Notes under the pieces: model-generated
The model's database searches: none
Told to the model about the DNA's origin: nothing
Seen by the model: only the letters and a program-made list of their open reading frames with translations
Shown here: piece after piece, positions 9,179 to 19,150 of the stretch
How positions within the stretch are numbered: the first letter of the stretch is position 1
Layout: every line of letters starts with the position of its first letter
Source of the DNA: Donghicola mangrovi
GTDB taxonomy: Bacteria > Pseudomonadota > Alphaproteobacteria > Rhodobacterales > Rhodobacteraceae
Reading direction: 5' to 3'
Assembly (NCBI RefSeq): GCF_013377535.1
Contig: NZ_JABCJE010000003.1
Coordinates: 186,001-250,000 of the forward strand
Length of the DNA: 64,000 bases
Translations under genes and position numbers: made by a program

Positions 9179-10723
9179 ATGGACCTGTTCGAAGACGACG
9201 CACCGGGCCAGAATGCACCCGAATTTACCGTTTCCGAGCTGTCAGGCGCGGTCAAGCGCATGGTCGAGGGTGAATTCAGCCACATCCGGATTCGCGGAGA
9301 GATCGGTCGCGTGTCGTGGCCGCGCTCGGGTCACGTCTATCTGGACCTCAAGGATGACAAGTCCGTTCTGGCCTCGGTTATCTGGAAGGGCGTCGTCAGC
9401 CGTCTGCCCACCCGCCCCGAAGAGGGGCTGGAGGTCATCGCCACCGGCCGCCTGACCACCTTTCCCGGCCAGTCGAAATACCAGATGGTGATCGAGGATA
9501 TGCGCCCCGCCGGTGTGGGTGCCCTGATGGCCATGCTGGAGGCCCGCAAGAAAAAGCTCGAAGGGGAGGGGTTGTTCGACCCCGCCCGCAAGCGCCCGTT
9601 GCCCTATCTGCCCGAGATTATCGGCGTGGTGACCTCGCCCTCGGGTGCGGTGATCCGCGATATCCTGCACCGCCTGCGCGACCGTTTCCCGCGCAAGGTC
9701 CTGATCTGGCCGGTCGCCGTGCAGGGTGAAAAATGCGCCCCCGAAGTCGCCCGCGCCATCGAGGGGTTCAACCGCATGACCCCCGGCGGCGCGATGCCGC
9801 GACCCGATGTGCTGATTGTGGCGCGTGGGGGTGGTTCGATCGAGGATCTCTGGGGTTTCAACGAAGAGATTGTCGCCCGCGCCGCCGCGGCCTCTGACAT
9901 CCCGCTGATTTCGGCTGTGGGACACGAGACAGACACCACTCTGATCGACTTTGTCAGCGACCGCCGCGCGCCGACCCCCACCGCCGCCGCCGAGATTGCT
10001 GTGCCTGTGCGGACCGAGCTGATGTATGCGCTGGATGATTACGCCGCCCGTCTGGGGCGGGGGATGTCCCGTGCGTTGGACCTGCGTGGCCAGCGGTTGC
10101 GCGACCTGTCCCGCGCTTTGCCGCGCCCCGAGCGGCTGGTCGAGAACGCGCGCCAACGGCTGGACTTTGCGTCGGAACGTCTGCCCTCGGCCCTGCGCCG
10201 CAATGTGGATGCCCGCCGTCTGCGCCTGTCCGAGGCCGCTGGCAGCCTGCGCCCCGGCACCCTGCGCCGCGCCATCCAGTCCGAAGCCCAGCGGGCAGAA
10301 CGTTTGGCCGCCCGTCTGGCCCCAGCCGAATCCCGTCTGATCGCCGCCCGCCGCGATGCCCTAAACGCCCGTGCGGCCCGACTGCGCCCCGAAGCCCTGA
10401 GTGCCGAGTTGTCCCGCCAGACCACCGAACTGGCCCGCCTGACCCAACGTCTGAGCGACGCGCAAAAACGCAACGAGACCCAGCGGCAGGACCGGCTGGA
10501 TGCCTCGGCGCGCCTGTTGGAAACGCTGTCCTATCATCGGACTTTGGATCGTGGTTATGCGGTTGTCCGCAGCGACAACAACGTGATCACCAGCGCCGCC
10601 GCCGCCAAAACCGCTGGTGCGCTAGAGATCGAATTCGCCGACGGCCGCATCCAGATCGGCGGCGCCGCAAAGCCCACCAAAAAGACCAAGGACACCGGCC
10701 CCAGCCAAGGCAGCCTGTTCTAA
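9179..10723 (+). CDS. xseA: Exodeoxyribonuclease VII large subunit
   Basis: Catalytic subunit of the single-strand-specific exonuclease VII, which degrades ssDNA in both directions and works with a small XseB subunit not seen here. The 514-residue protein has an N-terminal OB-fold (residues about 18-115, with [17 protein letters not shown]), the catalytic domain containing [17 protein letters not shown] and [12 protein letters not shown], and a long arginine- and alanine-rich coiled coil from about 285 to 450 used for XseB binding. The stop codon overlaps that of the convergent downstream gene. Confidence 0.94.
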   Translation: MDLFEDDAPGQNAPEFTVSELSGAVKRMVEGEFSHIRIRGEIGRVSWPRSGHVYLDLKDDKSVLASVIWKGVVSRLPTRPEEGLEVIATGRLTTFPGQSKYQMVIEDMRPAGVGALMAMLEARKKKLEGEGLFDPARKRPLPYLPEIIGVVTSPSGAVIRDILHRLRDRFPRKVLIWPVAVQGEKCAPEVARAIEGFNRMTPGGAMPRPDVLIVARGGGSIEDLWGFNEEIVARAAAASDIPLISAVGHETDTTLIDFVSDRRAPTPTAAAEIAVPVRTELMYALDDYAARLGRGMSRALDLRGQRLRDLSRALPRPERLVENARQRLDFASERLPSALRRNVDARRLRLSEAAGSLRPGTLRRAIQSEAQRAERLAARLAPAESRLIAARRDALNARAARLRPEALSAELSRQTTELARLTQRLSDAQKRNETQRQDRLDASARLLETLSYHRTLDRGYAVVRSDNNVITSAAAAKTAGALEIEFADGRIQIGGAAKPTKKTKDTGPSQGSLF

Positions 10724-11115
10724 ACGCCGACCTCGGGTCCGGGGCAGGACAGCGGTCCGTTGCCCCGATCCACCTCATACAGGCTCTGGTCATCGGGGTC
10801 GGTCAGGAAATCCGCCCGCAGCCCATCGCCGGTGTCAAAGAACGACCAGCACTGGGGTGTCGGCGTGTCATTGTAGACAAAGCAGATGCTGTCCCCCTCG
10901 GGGTACCAGTAGCCCTCGTCGCATTTGCCATCCAGAAAGGACCAGCGCACGCGGCGGTTGGGCAGGTATTCCTCGGCGCCATAAGGTTCGCCGGACAGAC
11001 CATAGGTCAGCACTTTGCCTTCGACCTTGCGCGCAAATTCATCGGCGGTCAGTGCGTCATCGGCCAAAACAGCCGCAGGGAGGATCAGTGAAAAAGCAGC
11101 AATAAAACGCAGCAT
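10720..11115 (-). CDS. Small exported protein, Rhodobacterales-type, unknown function
   Basis: A 131-residue predicted periplasmic protein with a signal peptide ([18 protein letters not shown], cleavage at LA-DD). The mature domain is rich in aromatic residues and contains conserved-looking [18 protein letters not shown] and a pair of further cysteines, suggesting a disulfide-stabilised small beta fold. Similar short W/C-rich exported proteins (for example DUF995-like) occur in alphaproteobacteria, but I cannot assign it firmly. The ATG at 11113-11115 follows a GGAG site. Its TAG stop overlaps the xseA TAA by two bases, a tail-to-tail contact. Confidence 0.7.
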   Translation of the reverse strand: MLRFIAAFSLILPAAVLADDALTADEFARKVEGKVLTYGLSGEPYGAEEYLPNRRVRWSFLDGKCDEGYWYPEGDSICFVYNDTPTPQCWSFFDTGDGLRADFLTDPDDQSLYEVDRGNGPLSCPGPEVGV

Positions 11116-11226
11116 GAAAACTCCGGAGGTTTGAAGCACCATAGGGCAGTAATTTTGGGGTGTCCCGTGCCTTTTCTTTCGACCACAGAAGGTTTACCTC
11201 TGTGCCAGCTATATAAAGGGGTGCCA

Positions 11227-12276
11227 ATGGCGTTTTTCCGCAAGCTCCGCGACCGCATGTTCAAATCTTCCTCCAAGCTCGATCAAGGGCTGGAGGCGCT
11301 GATCGAAGACGGGGCCGATGAAACGCCCGAAGTTGCGCCCGCTGCGCAGCCTGTCCCCGAACCCGTCGCCCAAGCCGCCCCCGCGGCTGCCCCTGCGCCC
11401 AAGGCCGGTATTCTGGGCCGCCTGACCGGTGCCGATACCAGCCCGCGCCGGACCCTAGACGACGACATGCTCGAAGAGCTCGAGGATCTGCTCGTGGCCT
11501 CGGACATGGGCGTGGAAACGGCCCAACGTGTCGCCGCGAACATCGCCCAAAGCCACCTTGGCCAGCGCGTCAGCCAGACCCAGATCAAGGAACTTCTGGC
11601 CCGCGAAATCACCCGCATCATGGAGGGCGTGGCCCGCCCCCTGCCGATCTACCCCAAAAAGCCGCAGGTCGTGCTGGTCGTGGGCGTGAACGGTTCGGGC
11701 AAAACCACCACCATCGGCAAACTCGCCAGCCAGTTCAAAGCGGCGGGCAAGAACGTGGTGATCGCTGCCGGTGACACCTTCCGCGCCGCCGCGGTCGAAC
11801 AGCTGCAGGTGTGGGGCCAGCGCGCCAACGTGCCCGTCCTGACCGCGCCCGAAGGGTCCGACCCCGCCAGCCTCGCGTTCGAAGCCATGACCAAGGCCGA
11901 AGCCGAAGGCGCCGACCTGCTGATGATCGACACCGCAGGCCGGTTGCAGAACCGTTCGGACCTGATGGAAGAGCTGGCGAAAATCGTCCGCGTCATCCGC
12001 AAAAAAGACCCCGACGCCCCCCACAACACCCTTCTGGTGCTGGACGCTACCACGGGCCAGAACGCGGTCACTCAGGTCGAAATCTTCAAACAGATCGCCG
12101 ATGTTTCGGGCCTCGTGATGACCAAACTCGACGGCACAGCGCGCGGCGGTGTCCTCGTGGCGCTGGCGGACAAGTTCGGCCTGCCGATCCATGCCATCGG
12201 CGTGGGCGAGCAGATCGACGACCTCGACGCCTTCGACCCCGAAGATTTCGCCAAAGCCCTCGTGGGCATCGAATAA
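11227..12276 (+). CDS. ftsY: Signal recognition particle receptor FtsY
   Basis: GTPase receptor for SRP at the inner membrane, delivering ribosome-nascent chain complexes to the Sec translocon. The 349-residue protein has a short basic N-terminal amphipathic segment (AFFRKLRDRMFK), an Ala/Pro-rich acidic linker, the N domain, and the G domain with GVNGSGKTTT (G1), DTFRAAA, DTAGR (G3) and TKLDGTARGG. I start at the ATG 11227, preceded by AAAGGGG; an upstream in-frame ATG at 11131 would overlap the promoter region. A dispersed repeat follows the stop. Next gene is a permease 88 bases on. Confidence 0.95.
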   Translation: MAFFRKLRDRMFKSSSKLDQGLEALIEDGADETPEVAPAAQPVPEPVAQAAPAAAPAPKAGILGRLTGADTSPRRTLDDDMLEELEDLLVASDMGVETAQRVAANIAQSHLGQRVSQTQIKELLAREITRIMEGVARPLPIYPKKPQVVLVVGVNGSGKTTTIGKLASQFKAAGKNVVIAAGDTFRAAAVEQLQVWGQRANVPVLTAPEGSDPASLAFEAMTKAEAEGADLLMIDTAGRLQNRSDLMEELAKIVRVIRKKDPDAPHNTLLVLDATTGQNAVTQVEIFKQIADVSGLVMTKLDGTARGGVLVALADKFGLPIHAIGVGEQIDDLDAFDPEDFAKALVGIE

Positions 12277-12350
12277 TCTTTCACCTTGTAAAAATACCCC
12301 GGGGGAGCCCGCATCAGCGGGCGGGGGCAGCGCCCCCATCCCCCATCCCC
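12277..12350 (+). repeat. AAAATAC element, extended copy (B)
   Basis: Directly after the ftsY stop: CTTTCACCTTG, then TAAAAATACCCCGGGGGAG, an inner CCCGC-ATCA-GCGGG hairpin and a GGCAGCGCCCCC end. It aligns over about 60 bases with copy A at 7771-7836, with compensating changes in the inner stem (CCGC/GCGG there, CCCGC/GCGGG here), which suggests RNA structure is selected. Confidence 0.6.
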
Positions 12351-12364
12351 GAAAGGCGCAGCCC

Positions 12365-13267
12365 TTGAGCGATTGGCTCCTCTCCCTCGAAGGGACCGAA
12401 GCAGGTCACACCCTTGCCCTGATCCTCGCGGTCTCGGCCGCTATCCTGCACGCATTCTTTGGTGCTCTGCAAAAGGGGCGGCATGACCCTTGGCTCAGCC
12501 GCGGTGCGATGGATGCCAGCTATGGTCTGATGGCCGCACCTTTTGCCCTCTTTGTGTTCCCGTGGCCCGAGCCGCATATGTGGCCGATTTTTGCGGGCAT
12601 GTTCGCGATCCATCTAGTCTACAAAATCCTGCAAGGGATGGCCTATGCGCGGGGGGCCTATACGGTGGTCTATCCCGTGGTGCGCGGCACTGGTCCCTTG
12701 TTCACTGTGATCGGCGCGTTCCTGATTTTCGGGGAAACCTTCAGCGCGGGGCAGTGGCTGGGGGTGGCGATCCTGCTGACGGGGATCTTTGGCCTCGCGC
12801 TCTATAACTACATCCATATCGAGGTCGACCGCGACACGCTGGTCCCCGCGTTGGTACTGGCGTTCATCACCGGTGCCTTTGTCGCGCTTTATACAACCTA
12901 CGACGCCTACGGCATACGTGCCACGGCGGACCCGTTCACCTTCCTGTCGTGGTTCTTCTTTATCGATGCGCTGGCGATGCCGGTCTATGCCACCTACCGC
13001 TGGCGCAAAATGGCGGACCGTCCTGCGCTGGGGCCGCTGGCCTTGCGCGGCGTGATCGGGGGCCTGATCGCCTTTGGCAGCTTTGGGACCATCATGCTGG
13101 CCACCCGTCTGGACAAAGTCGGCGAGGCCGCCGTCCTGCGGGAAACCTCGACCGTGTTCGCGGCGCTGATCGGCTGGATCGTGCTGGGGGAAAAGGTCGG
13201 GCCGCGCAGAATTATCTTAATGTCGCTGATCGCCCTCGGCGCGATCGTTGTGGAATTCGGAGGCTAA
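12365..13267 (+). CDS. EamA/DMT-superfamily membrane permease
   Basis: A 300-residue inner-membrane protein with about ten hydrophobic helices arranged as two EamA-like halves, typical of the drug/metabolite transporter superfamily. Recognisable points are VYPVVRGTGPLFTVIGAFLIFGE in the first half and RETSTVFAALIGWIVLGEK in the second. The substrate cannot be read from sequence. I chose the TTG at 12365 because AAAGG lies about 8 bases upstream and the hydrophobic region starts shortly afterwards; the start is uncertain. It lies 4 bases ahead of yciB and is probably co-transcribed. Confidence 0.82.
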   Translation: MSDWLLSLEGTEAGHTLALILAVSAAILHAFFGALQKGRHDPWLSRGAMDASYGLMAAPFALFVFPWPEPHMWPIFAGMFAIHLVYKILQGMAYARGAYTVVYPVVRGTGPLFTVIGAFLIFGETFSAGQWLGVAILLTGIFGLALYNYIHIEVDRDTLVPALVLAFITGAFVALYTTYDAYGIRATADPFTFLSWFFFIDALAMPVYATYRWRKMADRPALGPLALRGVIGGLIAFGSFGTIMLATRLDKVGEAAVLRETSTVFAALIGWIVLGEKVGPRRIILMSLIALGAIVVEFGG

Positions 13268-13271
13268 CCCC

Positions 13272-13880
13272 ATGGCAACCCCCAAACACGTCAGCCCGAT
13301 GATCAAGGGCGTTCTGGAATACGGGCCGGTGCTGGCCTTTTTCGTGGCCTATGTCCTGCTCAAGGATAAAACCTTTGTTGTGGGCGGTCAGGAGTACAGC
13401 GGCTTCATTGCGGTGACGGCGGCGTTCGTGCCGCTGATGGTCATCTGCTCGGGCCTTTTGTGGAAGCTGACGGGCCATATGTCCAAGATGCAGGCGGTGA
13501 CGCTGGTGCTGGTCGTGGTCTTTGGCGGCCTGTCCGTCTGGCTGAACGACGAACGCTTCTTTAAGATGAAGCCGACCCTGATCTACCTGATCTTTGGCCT
13601 GATCCTCGGCTTTGGCCTGTTGCGTGGCCAAAGCTACTTGCGCGTCGTAATGGAAGAAGCCCTGCCCATGCAGCACGAGGGCTGGATGATCCTGACCCGC
13701 CGCGTCTGCGCGTTCTTCTTTGGCCTCGCGCTGCTGAACGAAGTGATCTGGCGCACCCAGAGCACCGAGACATGGGTAAGCTTCAAGACCTTTGGCCTGA
13801 CGCTGGCGATTCTCGCGTTCTTTATGACGCAGGGCAAACTCTTCCAGAAATACGGGATCGAGCAGGATAAAGAGGGCTGA
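13272..13880 (+). CDS. yciB: Inner membrane-spanning protein YciB / septation protein A family
   Basis: A 202-residue polytopic membrane protein with about five helices, belonging to the YciB/IspA/IspZ family implicated in envelope synthesis and septation. Supporting features are the N-terminal LEYGPVLAFFVAY segment, the central KPTLIYLIFGLILGFGL and the later WMILTRRVCAFFFGLALLNEVIWR region, all characteristic of the family. The ATG at 13272 is preceded by GGAGG located in the end of the permease gene. The stop codon abuts the stop of the convergent flavoprotein gene. Confidence 0.88.
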   Translation: MATPKHVSPMIKGVLEYGPVLAFFVAYVLLKDKTFVVGGQEYSGFIAVTAAFVPLMVICSGLLWKLTGHMSKMQAVTLVLVVVFGGLSVWLNDERFFKMKPTLIYLIFGLILGFGLLRGQSYLRVVMEEALPMQHEGWMILTRRVCAFFFGLALLNEVIWRTQSTETWVSFKTFGLTLAILAFFMTQGKLFQKYGIEQDKEG

Positions 13881-15062
13881 TCAGCCCTCTGCCGCGATCG
13901 CTTTGGCGCAGGCCATGGCCGACGACCAAGCCCATTGGAAGTTGAAGCCCCCAAGCCAGCCGGTCACATCCACACATTCACCAATCGCATAGAGGCCGGG
14001 GACATCCTTGGCCTCCATTGTTTTGGAGGACAACCCGTTCGTGTCGATCCCGCCCAAAGTCACCTCGGCGGTGCGGTACCCTTCGGAGCCGGTGGGCGTC
14101 AGTTCCCAGTCCGCCAGCAGGGCGGCAACCTCGGACAGGCGTTTGTCGGTGGTGTTGGCCAACTGGTCCTGCAGGCCCCACGTCTCGTCCAGAAGCTGCG
14201 CCAGCTTCTTGGGCAGGTGCTCGGCCAGTGCGGTGCCGATCTGGCGGCGGGGCGTGTCTGTGCGGGCCTGTCGCAGCAGCGCCATCCAGTCATTCTCGGG
14301 GCAGAGGGTCATGTGGATGCTATCGCCCTCGGTCCAATAGGACGACGCTTGCAGGATCGCGGGGCCGGATAGCCCGCGATGTGTAAACAATACTGCCTCG
14401 TCAAAGCTGCCGTTTCCAGCGCGCACCCGACCGGGAATCGCCGTCCCCGAGATGCCCGCAAAGGGCTGGCTGCTGAATGTCAGTGGCACGAGGGCAGGGC
14501 GCGTGTCGGTCACCTTCAGGCCGAACCCTTGGGCGATCTGGTAGGCGATGCCCGTGGCCCCCATTTTCGGAATGGATTTGCCGCCCGTGGCCAGCACAAC
14601 GCGCTTGGCCTCGACCGTCATGGAGCGACCGGATCTAACAAGACGCACCTGAAACAGATCGCCCTCGCGACTCACCTCTTCGACGGCGGTTTCCAGCCAC
14701 AGCTCGGCGCCTGCCTGCGCCATCAGATCGAGCAGCATTTTGACGATATCCTTTGCGCTGTTATCGCAAAAGAGCTGGCCAAGGGTCTTTTCGTGCCACT
14801 TGATTCCCGCCTTGTCGACCATCGCGACAAAGTCCCACTGGGTGAAACGGGCCAGCGCGGATTTGCAAAAATGCGGGTTTCCAGAGATGAAATTCGCCGG
14901 TTCGGCGAACATATTGGTAAAGTTGCACCGTCCCCCGCCGGAAATGCGGATTTTCTCGCCCGCAGCCTTGGCATGGTCGACGACAAGCACGCGTCCACCG
15001 CAGTGGGCAGCGCACATCATTCCGGCCGCTCCGGCCCCGAGGATCAGTGTGTCATAGGTCAT
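13881..15062 (-). CDS. HI0933/BaiN-type FAD flavoprotein, putative oxidoreductase
   Basis: A 393-residue two-dinucleotide-binding-domain flavoprotein of the HI0933-like family. It starts with an FAD-binding LGAGAAGMMCA and carries the diagnostic SGGGRCNFTN around residue 45 and ATGGKSIPKMGATG near 165. A C-terminal GECVDVTGWLGGFNFQWAWSSG-type segment (starting near residue 360) closes the FAD fold. Family members are mostly uncharacterised; some reduce bile-acid intermediates, so a reductase role is possible but the substrate is unknown. The ATG at 15060-15062 was chosen over an ATG 27 bases upstream because it begins directly at the FAD motif. It is divergent from ftsW. Confidence 0.87.
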   Translation of the reverse strand: MTYDTLILGAGAAGMMCAAHCGGRVLVVDHAKAAGEKIRISGGGRCNFTNMFAEPANFISGNPHFCKSALARFTQWDFVAMVDKAGIKWHEKTLGQLFCDNSAKDIVKMLLDLMAQAGAELWLETAVEEVSREGDLFQVRLVRSGRSMTVEAKRVVLATGGKSIPKMGATGIAYQIAQGFGLKVTDTRPALVPLTFSSQPFAGISGTAIPGRVRAGNGSFDEAVLFTHRGLSGPAILQASSYWTEGDSIHMTLCPENDWMALLRQARTDTPRRQIGTALAEHLPKKLAQLLDETWGLQDQLANTTDKRLSEVAALLADWELTPTGSEGYRTAEVTLGGIDTNGLSSKTMEAKDVPGLYAIGECVDVTGWLGGFNFQWAWSSAMACAKAIAAEG

Positions 15063-15188
15063 ACCGGCGGATTGTCGCGAATTTGCCAAGGAATCAAGAG
15101 GACACTGGCCACAGCGTCTCTTTCACGATAGAATCGCTTGCAGATCCCGCAAAGGGACAGAGCAGAGGCATAATTCGGCAGGTCACCC

Positions 15189-16358
15189 ATGACAGAAATG
15201 GTCTATGGCGCTGTGCGCGTCCAAACCGGCGAACCTATCCTTCCCAGATGGTGGCGCACGGTCGATAAGTGGACGCTCAGCTGTATTGTTGCGCTTTTCG
15301 GTGTTGGTCTTTTGTTGGGCTTTGCGGCGTCTCCGCCGCTGGCAGGTCGTAACGGCCTGAACGCATTCTATTACGTCCAGAGGCAGGCGTTCTTTGGCGG
15401 CATGGCGATCATGGCGGCCCTCGTGGTGTCGATGATGTCGCCCCAGCTGATCCGCCGCTATGCGGTGCTTGGCTTTGCGGGCGCGCTGGTGTCGCTGATG
15501 CTGCTGCCGTTTCTGGGCACGGACTTTGGCAAAGGGGCGGTGCGCTGGTATTCGTTGGGCTTTGCTTCGTTCCAGCCGTCGGAATTCCTCAAGCCGATGT
15601 ACATCGTGACCGCCGCATGGCTGATGGCCGCGGGCCAAGAGCTGAACGGCCCTCCGGGCAAGCTGATCTCTTTCCTGCTGACGTGCTTTATCGTGATCCT
15701 GCTGGCGTTCCAGCCGGACTTCGGTCAGGCGGCGCTGGTGCTGTTCGCATGGGGCACGATGTATTTTGTGGCCGGTGCGCCTATGCTGCTGCTGACGGGG
15801 ATTGCCGGTCTGGTGACCCTTGGCGGGATTTTCAGCTACCACAATTCGGAACACTTTGCCCGCCGGATCAACGGCTTTCTCAGCCCCGATGTCGATCCGC
15901 GCACCCAGCTCGGCTACGCCACCAACGCCATCCGCGAGGGCGGCTTCTTTGGTGTGGGCGTCGGCGAGGGCGAGGTGAAATGGTCGCTGCCTGACGCGCA
16001 TACGGACTTTATCATCGCGGTTGCCGCCGAGGAATACGGCCTGATCCTAGTGTGGGCGATTATTGCGCTCTATGCGCTGGTGGTCGTGCGTTCTCTGGTT
16101 CGTCTGGTCAAGGAACGCGATCCCTTTATTCGTCTGGCGGGCACCGGTCTGGCGTGCTCGTTCGGGGTGCAGGCGATGATCAACATGGGCGTGGCCGTGC
16201 GTCTTCTGCCCGCGAAAGGCATGACTTTGCCCTTCGTGAGCTACGGTGGCTCGTCGCTGATCGCGATGGGTATTGCAGTCGGGATGCTTCTGGCGTTTAC
16301 CCGCAAGCGGCCGCAAGGCCAAATCGGTGAGTTGTTGCGAGGACGGGGGCGTCTATGA
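15189..16358 (+). CDS. ftsW: Cell-division lipid II polymerase FtsW
   Basis: SEDS-family inner-membrane glycosyltransferase that polymerises septal peptidoglycan. The 389-residue protein has about ten transmembrane helices and family signatures including [15 protein letters not shown], the periplasmic loop with [16 protein letters not shown], and the C-terminal [13 protein letters not shown]. It opens the local division block. Its upstream gap (126 bases, shared with the divergent flavoprotein) contains two GAATC sites at 15091-15095 and 15131-15135, which are GANTC targets of the CcrM methylase in alphaproteobacteria. murG starts 4 bases inside its end. Confidence 0.95.
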   Translation: MTEMVYGAVRVQTGEPILPRWWRTVDKWTLSCIVALFGVGLLLGFAASPPLAGRNGLNAFYYVQRQAFFGGMAIMAALVVSMMSPQLIRRYAVLGFAGALVSLMLLPFLGTDFGKGAVRWYSLGFASFQPSEFLKPMYIVTAAWLMAAGQELNGPPGKLISFLLTCFIVILLAFQPDFGQAALVLFAWGTMYFVAGAPMLLLTGIAGLVTLGGIFSYHNSEHFARRINGFLSPDVDPRTQLGYATNAIREGGFFGVGVGEGEVKWSLPDAHTDFIIAVAAEEYGLILVWAIIALYALVVVRSLVRLVKERDPFIRLAGTGLACSFGVQAMINMGVAVRLLPAKGMTLPFVSYGGSSLIAMGIAVGMLLAFTRKRPQGQIGELLRGRGRL

Positions 16359-17449
16359 CCAAGCCACTTTTGCTGATCGCTGCCGGGGGAACCGGTGGGC
16401 ACATGTTTCCTGCTCAGGCTTTGGCCGAGGCGATGCTGGCAAAAGGGTGGCGCGTCAAGCTGTCAACAGACCCAAGGGGCGCGCGGTACACGGGCGCCTT
16501 TCCTGCTGATGTGGTGATCGAACAGGTGTCCAGCGCGACCTTTGCGCGGGGCGGGGTGCTGGCGAAACTGCTGGCGCCGTTCAAGATCATTGGCGGCATC
16601 CTGTCGGCCCGCAGCGCGATGTCCTCGGACCGTCCGGCGGTGGTTGTGGGCTTCGGTGGCTACCCGTCGATCCCTGCGATTTCGGCGGCCACGTGGATGG
16701 GCTTGCCGCGCATGATCCACGAACAGAATGGTGTCTTGGGGCGGGTCAATCGGGTATTTGTTGCCAAAGTGAATGCAGTTGCGTGCGGTACCTGGCCGAC
16801 CAATCTGCCCGACGGGGTCGAAGGGACCTATACCGGCAACCCCGTGCGCGAGGCTGTGCTGGCCGAAGCTGGCGCACCCTATTTCACGCCCACCGAAAGC
16901 GGCCCGCTGAACCTGTTGGTGATCGGTGGCTCGCAAGGTGCGCGCATTCTGTCGGATGTGGTGCCTGCCGCGATTGCCGCCTTGCCCGCCGACCTGCGCG
17001 AACGTCTGCATGTTAGCCATCAGGCGCGGGGCGAGGACGAGGATCGCGTCAAAGCCTACTACGCCGAAGCGGGGATTTCCGCGACGGTGTTGCCGTTCTT
17101 CTCGGATGTGCCAGAGCGTATGGCCTCGGCCCAGTTGGTGATCAGCCGGTCGGGGGCGTCCTCGGTTGCGGATCTGACGGTGATCGGGCGTCCGGCCATT
17201 CTGGTGCCTTTCGGCGCGGCAACCGGCGATCACCAGACTGCCAATGCGCGGGGTATGGCCGATGCGAACGCCGCCATTCTGATCCCCGAAGGCGAATTCA
17301 ATGCAAACGCGGTGGCCAGTGCCATCACGGAAATTCTGACCCAGCCCGCCAAGGCCCACGACATGGCCCAAGCCGCCCTGTCTGTTGGTCGCCCTGACGC
17401 CACCGAGCGTCTGGTCGCCTTGGTCGAGGGGCTGGCCCAAGCCAAATAA
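16355..17449 (+). CDS. murG: UDP-GlcNAc:lipid I N-acetylglucosaminyltransferase
   Basis: Peripheral membrane GT-B glycosyltransferase (364 residues) that adds GlcNAc to lipid I, giving lipid II. The N-terminus shows [12 protein letters not shown], the glycine-rich loop of the acceptor domain; the C-terminal donor domain has [11 protein letters not shown] near residue 190 and [23 protein letters not shown] near 260, which holds the UDP-GlcNAc site. The ATG overlaps the ftsW stop by 4 bases, indicating tight coupling with the polymerase that consumes its product. Spacing to murC is 15 bases. Confidence 0.96.
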   Translation: MTKPLLLIAAGGTGGHMFPAQALAEAMLAKGWRVKLSTDPRGARYTGAFPADVVIEQVSSATFARGGVLAKLLAPFKIIGGILSARSAMSSDRPAVVVGFGGYPSIPAISAATWMGLPRMIHEQNGVLGRVNRVFVAKVNAVACGTWPTNLPDGVEGTYTGNPVREAVLAEAGAPYFTPTESGPLNLLVIGGSQGARILSDVVPAAIAALPADLRERLHVSHQARGEDEDRVKAYYAEAGISATVLPFFSDVPERMASAQLVISRSGASSVADLTVIGRPAILVPFGAATGDHQTANARGMADANAAILIPEGEFNANAVASAITEILTQPAKAHDMAQAALSVGRPDATERLVALVEGLAQAK

Positions 17450-17464
17450 GAAAGACGATTTACT

Positions 17465-18862
17465 ATGAACGCTGCGACCAAGCTGCCCACCGATGTCGGT
17501 CCCATCCATTTTGTCGGGATCGGCGGGATCGGGATGTCGGGGATTGCCGAAGTGCTGATCAACCACGGCTACACGGTTCAGGGCTCTGACCAGAAAACCA
17601 GCAAGATCACCGATCGTCTGGCGGGCATGGGCGCAACCATCTTCGAAGGACAGCGTGCCGAGAACCTTGAGGGAGCAGAGGTCGTTGTGATCTCGTCCGC
17701 GATCAAACGCGGCAACCCTGAATTGGACGAGGCCCGCCGCCGCGGTCTGCCCGTGGTGCGCCGCGCAGAGATGCTGGCCGAACTGATGCGCCTGAAGTCA
17801 AACATCGCGATTGCGGGCACCCACGGGAAAACCACCACCACCACTATGGTTGCCGAACTGCTGGTGGCTGGCGGGATCGACCCCACGGTCGTGAACGGCG
17901 GGATTATCCACGCTTATGGCTCGAACGCGCGTATGGGGCAGGGCGAGTGGATGGTTGTCGAAGCGGACGAGAGCGACGGCACCTTTAACCGTCTGCCCGC
18001 AACCATCGCCATCGTCACCAACATCGACCCCGAGCATATGGAACACTGGGGCGATTTCGACACCCTGCGCGAAGGTTTCTACCAGTTCGTGTCGAATATT
18101 CCGTTCTATGGCATGGCCGTGTGCTGCACCGACCACCCCGAGGTTCAGGCGCTGGTGGGCAAGATCACCGACCGCCGCGTGACGACCTTTGGCTTTAACG
18201 CTCAGGCGGATGTGCGGGCGGTGAACCTGCGGTACGAGGGCGGCGTGGCCCATTTCGACATCCGTCTTCAGCAAGAGGACATCGTGATCGAAGGTTGCAC
18301 CCTGCCCATGCCGGGGGACCACAACGTCTCGAACGCGCTGGCCGCTGTGGCCGTGGCCCGTCATCTGGGCATGAAGGCCGAGGAAATCCGCGCTGCGCTG
18401 GCGGCCTTTGGTGGGGTGAACCGCCGCTTTACCAAGGTGGGCGAAGTGAACGGTGTGACCATCATCGACGACTACGGCCACCACCCGGTCGAGATTGCCG
18501 CCGTGTTGAAGGCTGCGCGTCAGGCGACCTCTGGCCGCGTGATCGCCGTGCACCAGCCCCACCGCTATACCCGCTTGCATTCGTTGTTCGACGACTTCTG
18601 CAACTGCTTCAATGAAGCAGACGTGGTGGCCATCGCCGAGGTTTATGCCGCAGGCGAGGCTCCGATCGAGGGCGCAAGCCGTGATGATCTGGTGGCCGGT
18701 CTGATCCGCCACGGGCACCGCCACGCCCGCGCTCTGCACAACGAAGAGGATCTGGAGCGTCTGGTGCGCGAACAGACCCAGCCCGGTGATATGGTGGTCT
18801 GCCTTGGAGCAGGGACCATCAGTGCATGGGCGAACAACCTGCCGACCCGTCTGGGGAGCTAA
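17465..18862 (+). CDS. murC: UDP-N-acetylmuramate--L-alanine ligase
   Basis: Cytoplasmic Mur ligase of 465 residues adding L-alanine to UDP-MurNAc. It shows the N-terminal nucleotide-binding [12 protein letters not shown], the central ATP-binding [11 protein letters not shown] near residue 120, EADESDGTF around 162, and the C-terminal domain with [10 protein letters not shown] and HQPHRYTR. Length is normal. An AAGGAAAGG sequence at its very end serves as the ribosome-binding site for the DUF2484 gene behind it. Confidence 0.97.
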   Translation: MNAATKLPTDVGPIHFVGIGGIGMSGIAEVLINHGYTVQGSDQKTSKITDRLAGMGATIFEGQRAENLEGAEVVVISSAIKRGNPELDEARRRGLPVVRRAEMLAELMRLKSNIAIAGTHGKTTTTTMVAELLVAGGIDPTVVNGGIIHAYGSNARMGQGEWMVVEADESDGTFNRLPATIAIVTNIDPEHMEHWGDFDTLREGFYQFVSNIPFYGMAVCCTDHPEVQALVGKITDRRVTTFGFNAQADVRAVNLRYEGGVAHFDIRLQQEDIVIEGCTLPMPGDHNVSNALAAVAVARHLGMKAEEIRAALAAFGGVNRRFTKVGEVNGVTIIDDYGHHPVEIAAVLKAARQATSGRVIAVHQPHRYTRLHSLFDDFCNCFNEADVVAIAEVYAAGEAPIEGASRDDLVAGLIRHGHRHARALHNEEDLERLVREQTQPGDMVVCLGAGTISAWANNLPTRLGS

Positions 18863-18874
18863 GGAAAGGTGTCC

Positions 18875-19150
18875 ATGATGTCCGCCGCTGATCTGGTTTT
18901 GGGCGCGGCGTGCGTCTGGGTTTTGCTGGCCGCGCTGATGGCGATGCTGTTTCGCGGCCGACGTCTATGGATGTGTGCCTACGGGCTGATTGCGACCGGC
19001 ATTCCCTTGCTGGTCGCTTTATTTTTGACGAATGGCCCTTGGATAGGGCTCGGGTTTCTGGCAGCAGGTCTGTCAATTCTGCGCTGGCCGGTGATCTACC
19101 TGTGGCGCTGGCTGACCCGCAATAGGAGAACACCCGATGCAGATGCCTGA
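18875..19150 (+). CDS. DUF2484 small membrane protein in the mur cluster
   Basis: A short hydrophobic protein of 91 residues with three predicted membrane segments ([19 protein letters not shown], then [14 protein letters not shown], then [13 protein letters not shown]) and a basic C-terminal tail. It matches the DUF2484 family, which in Rhodobacteraceae sits between murC and murB and is otherwise uncharacterised. I chose the ATG at 18875, 9 bases after AAGGA; a GTG at 18869 is also possible. Its last 14 bases overlap murB. A role in cell-wall synthesis is inferred only from this fixed position. Confidence 0.8.
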   Translation: MMSAADLVLGAACVWVLLAALMAMLFRGRRLWMCAYGLIATGIPLLVALFLTNGPWIGLGFLAAGLSILRWPVIYLWRWLTRNRRTPDADA

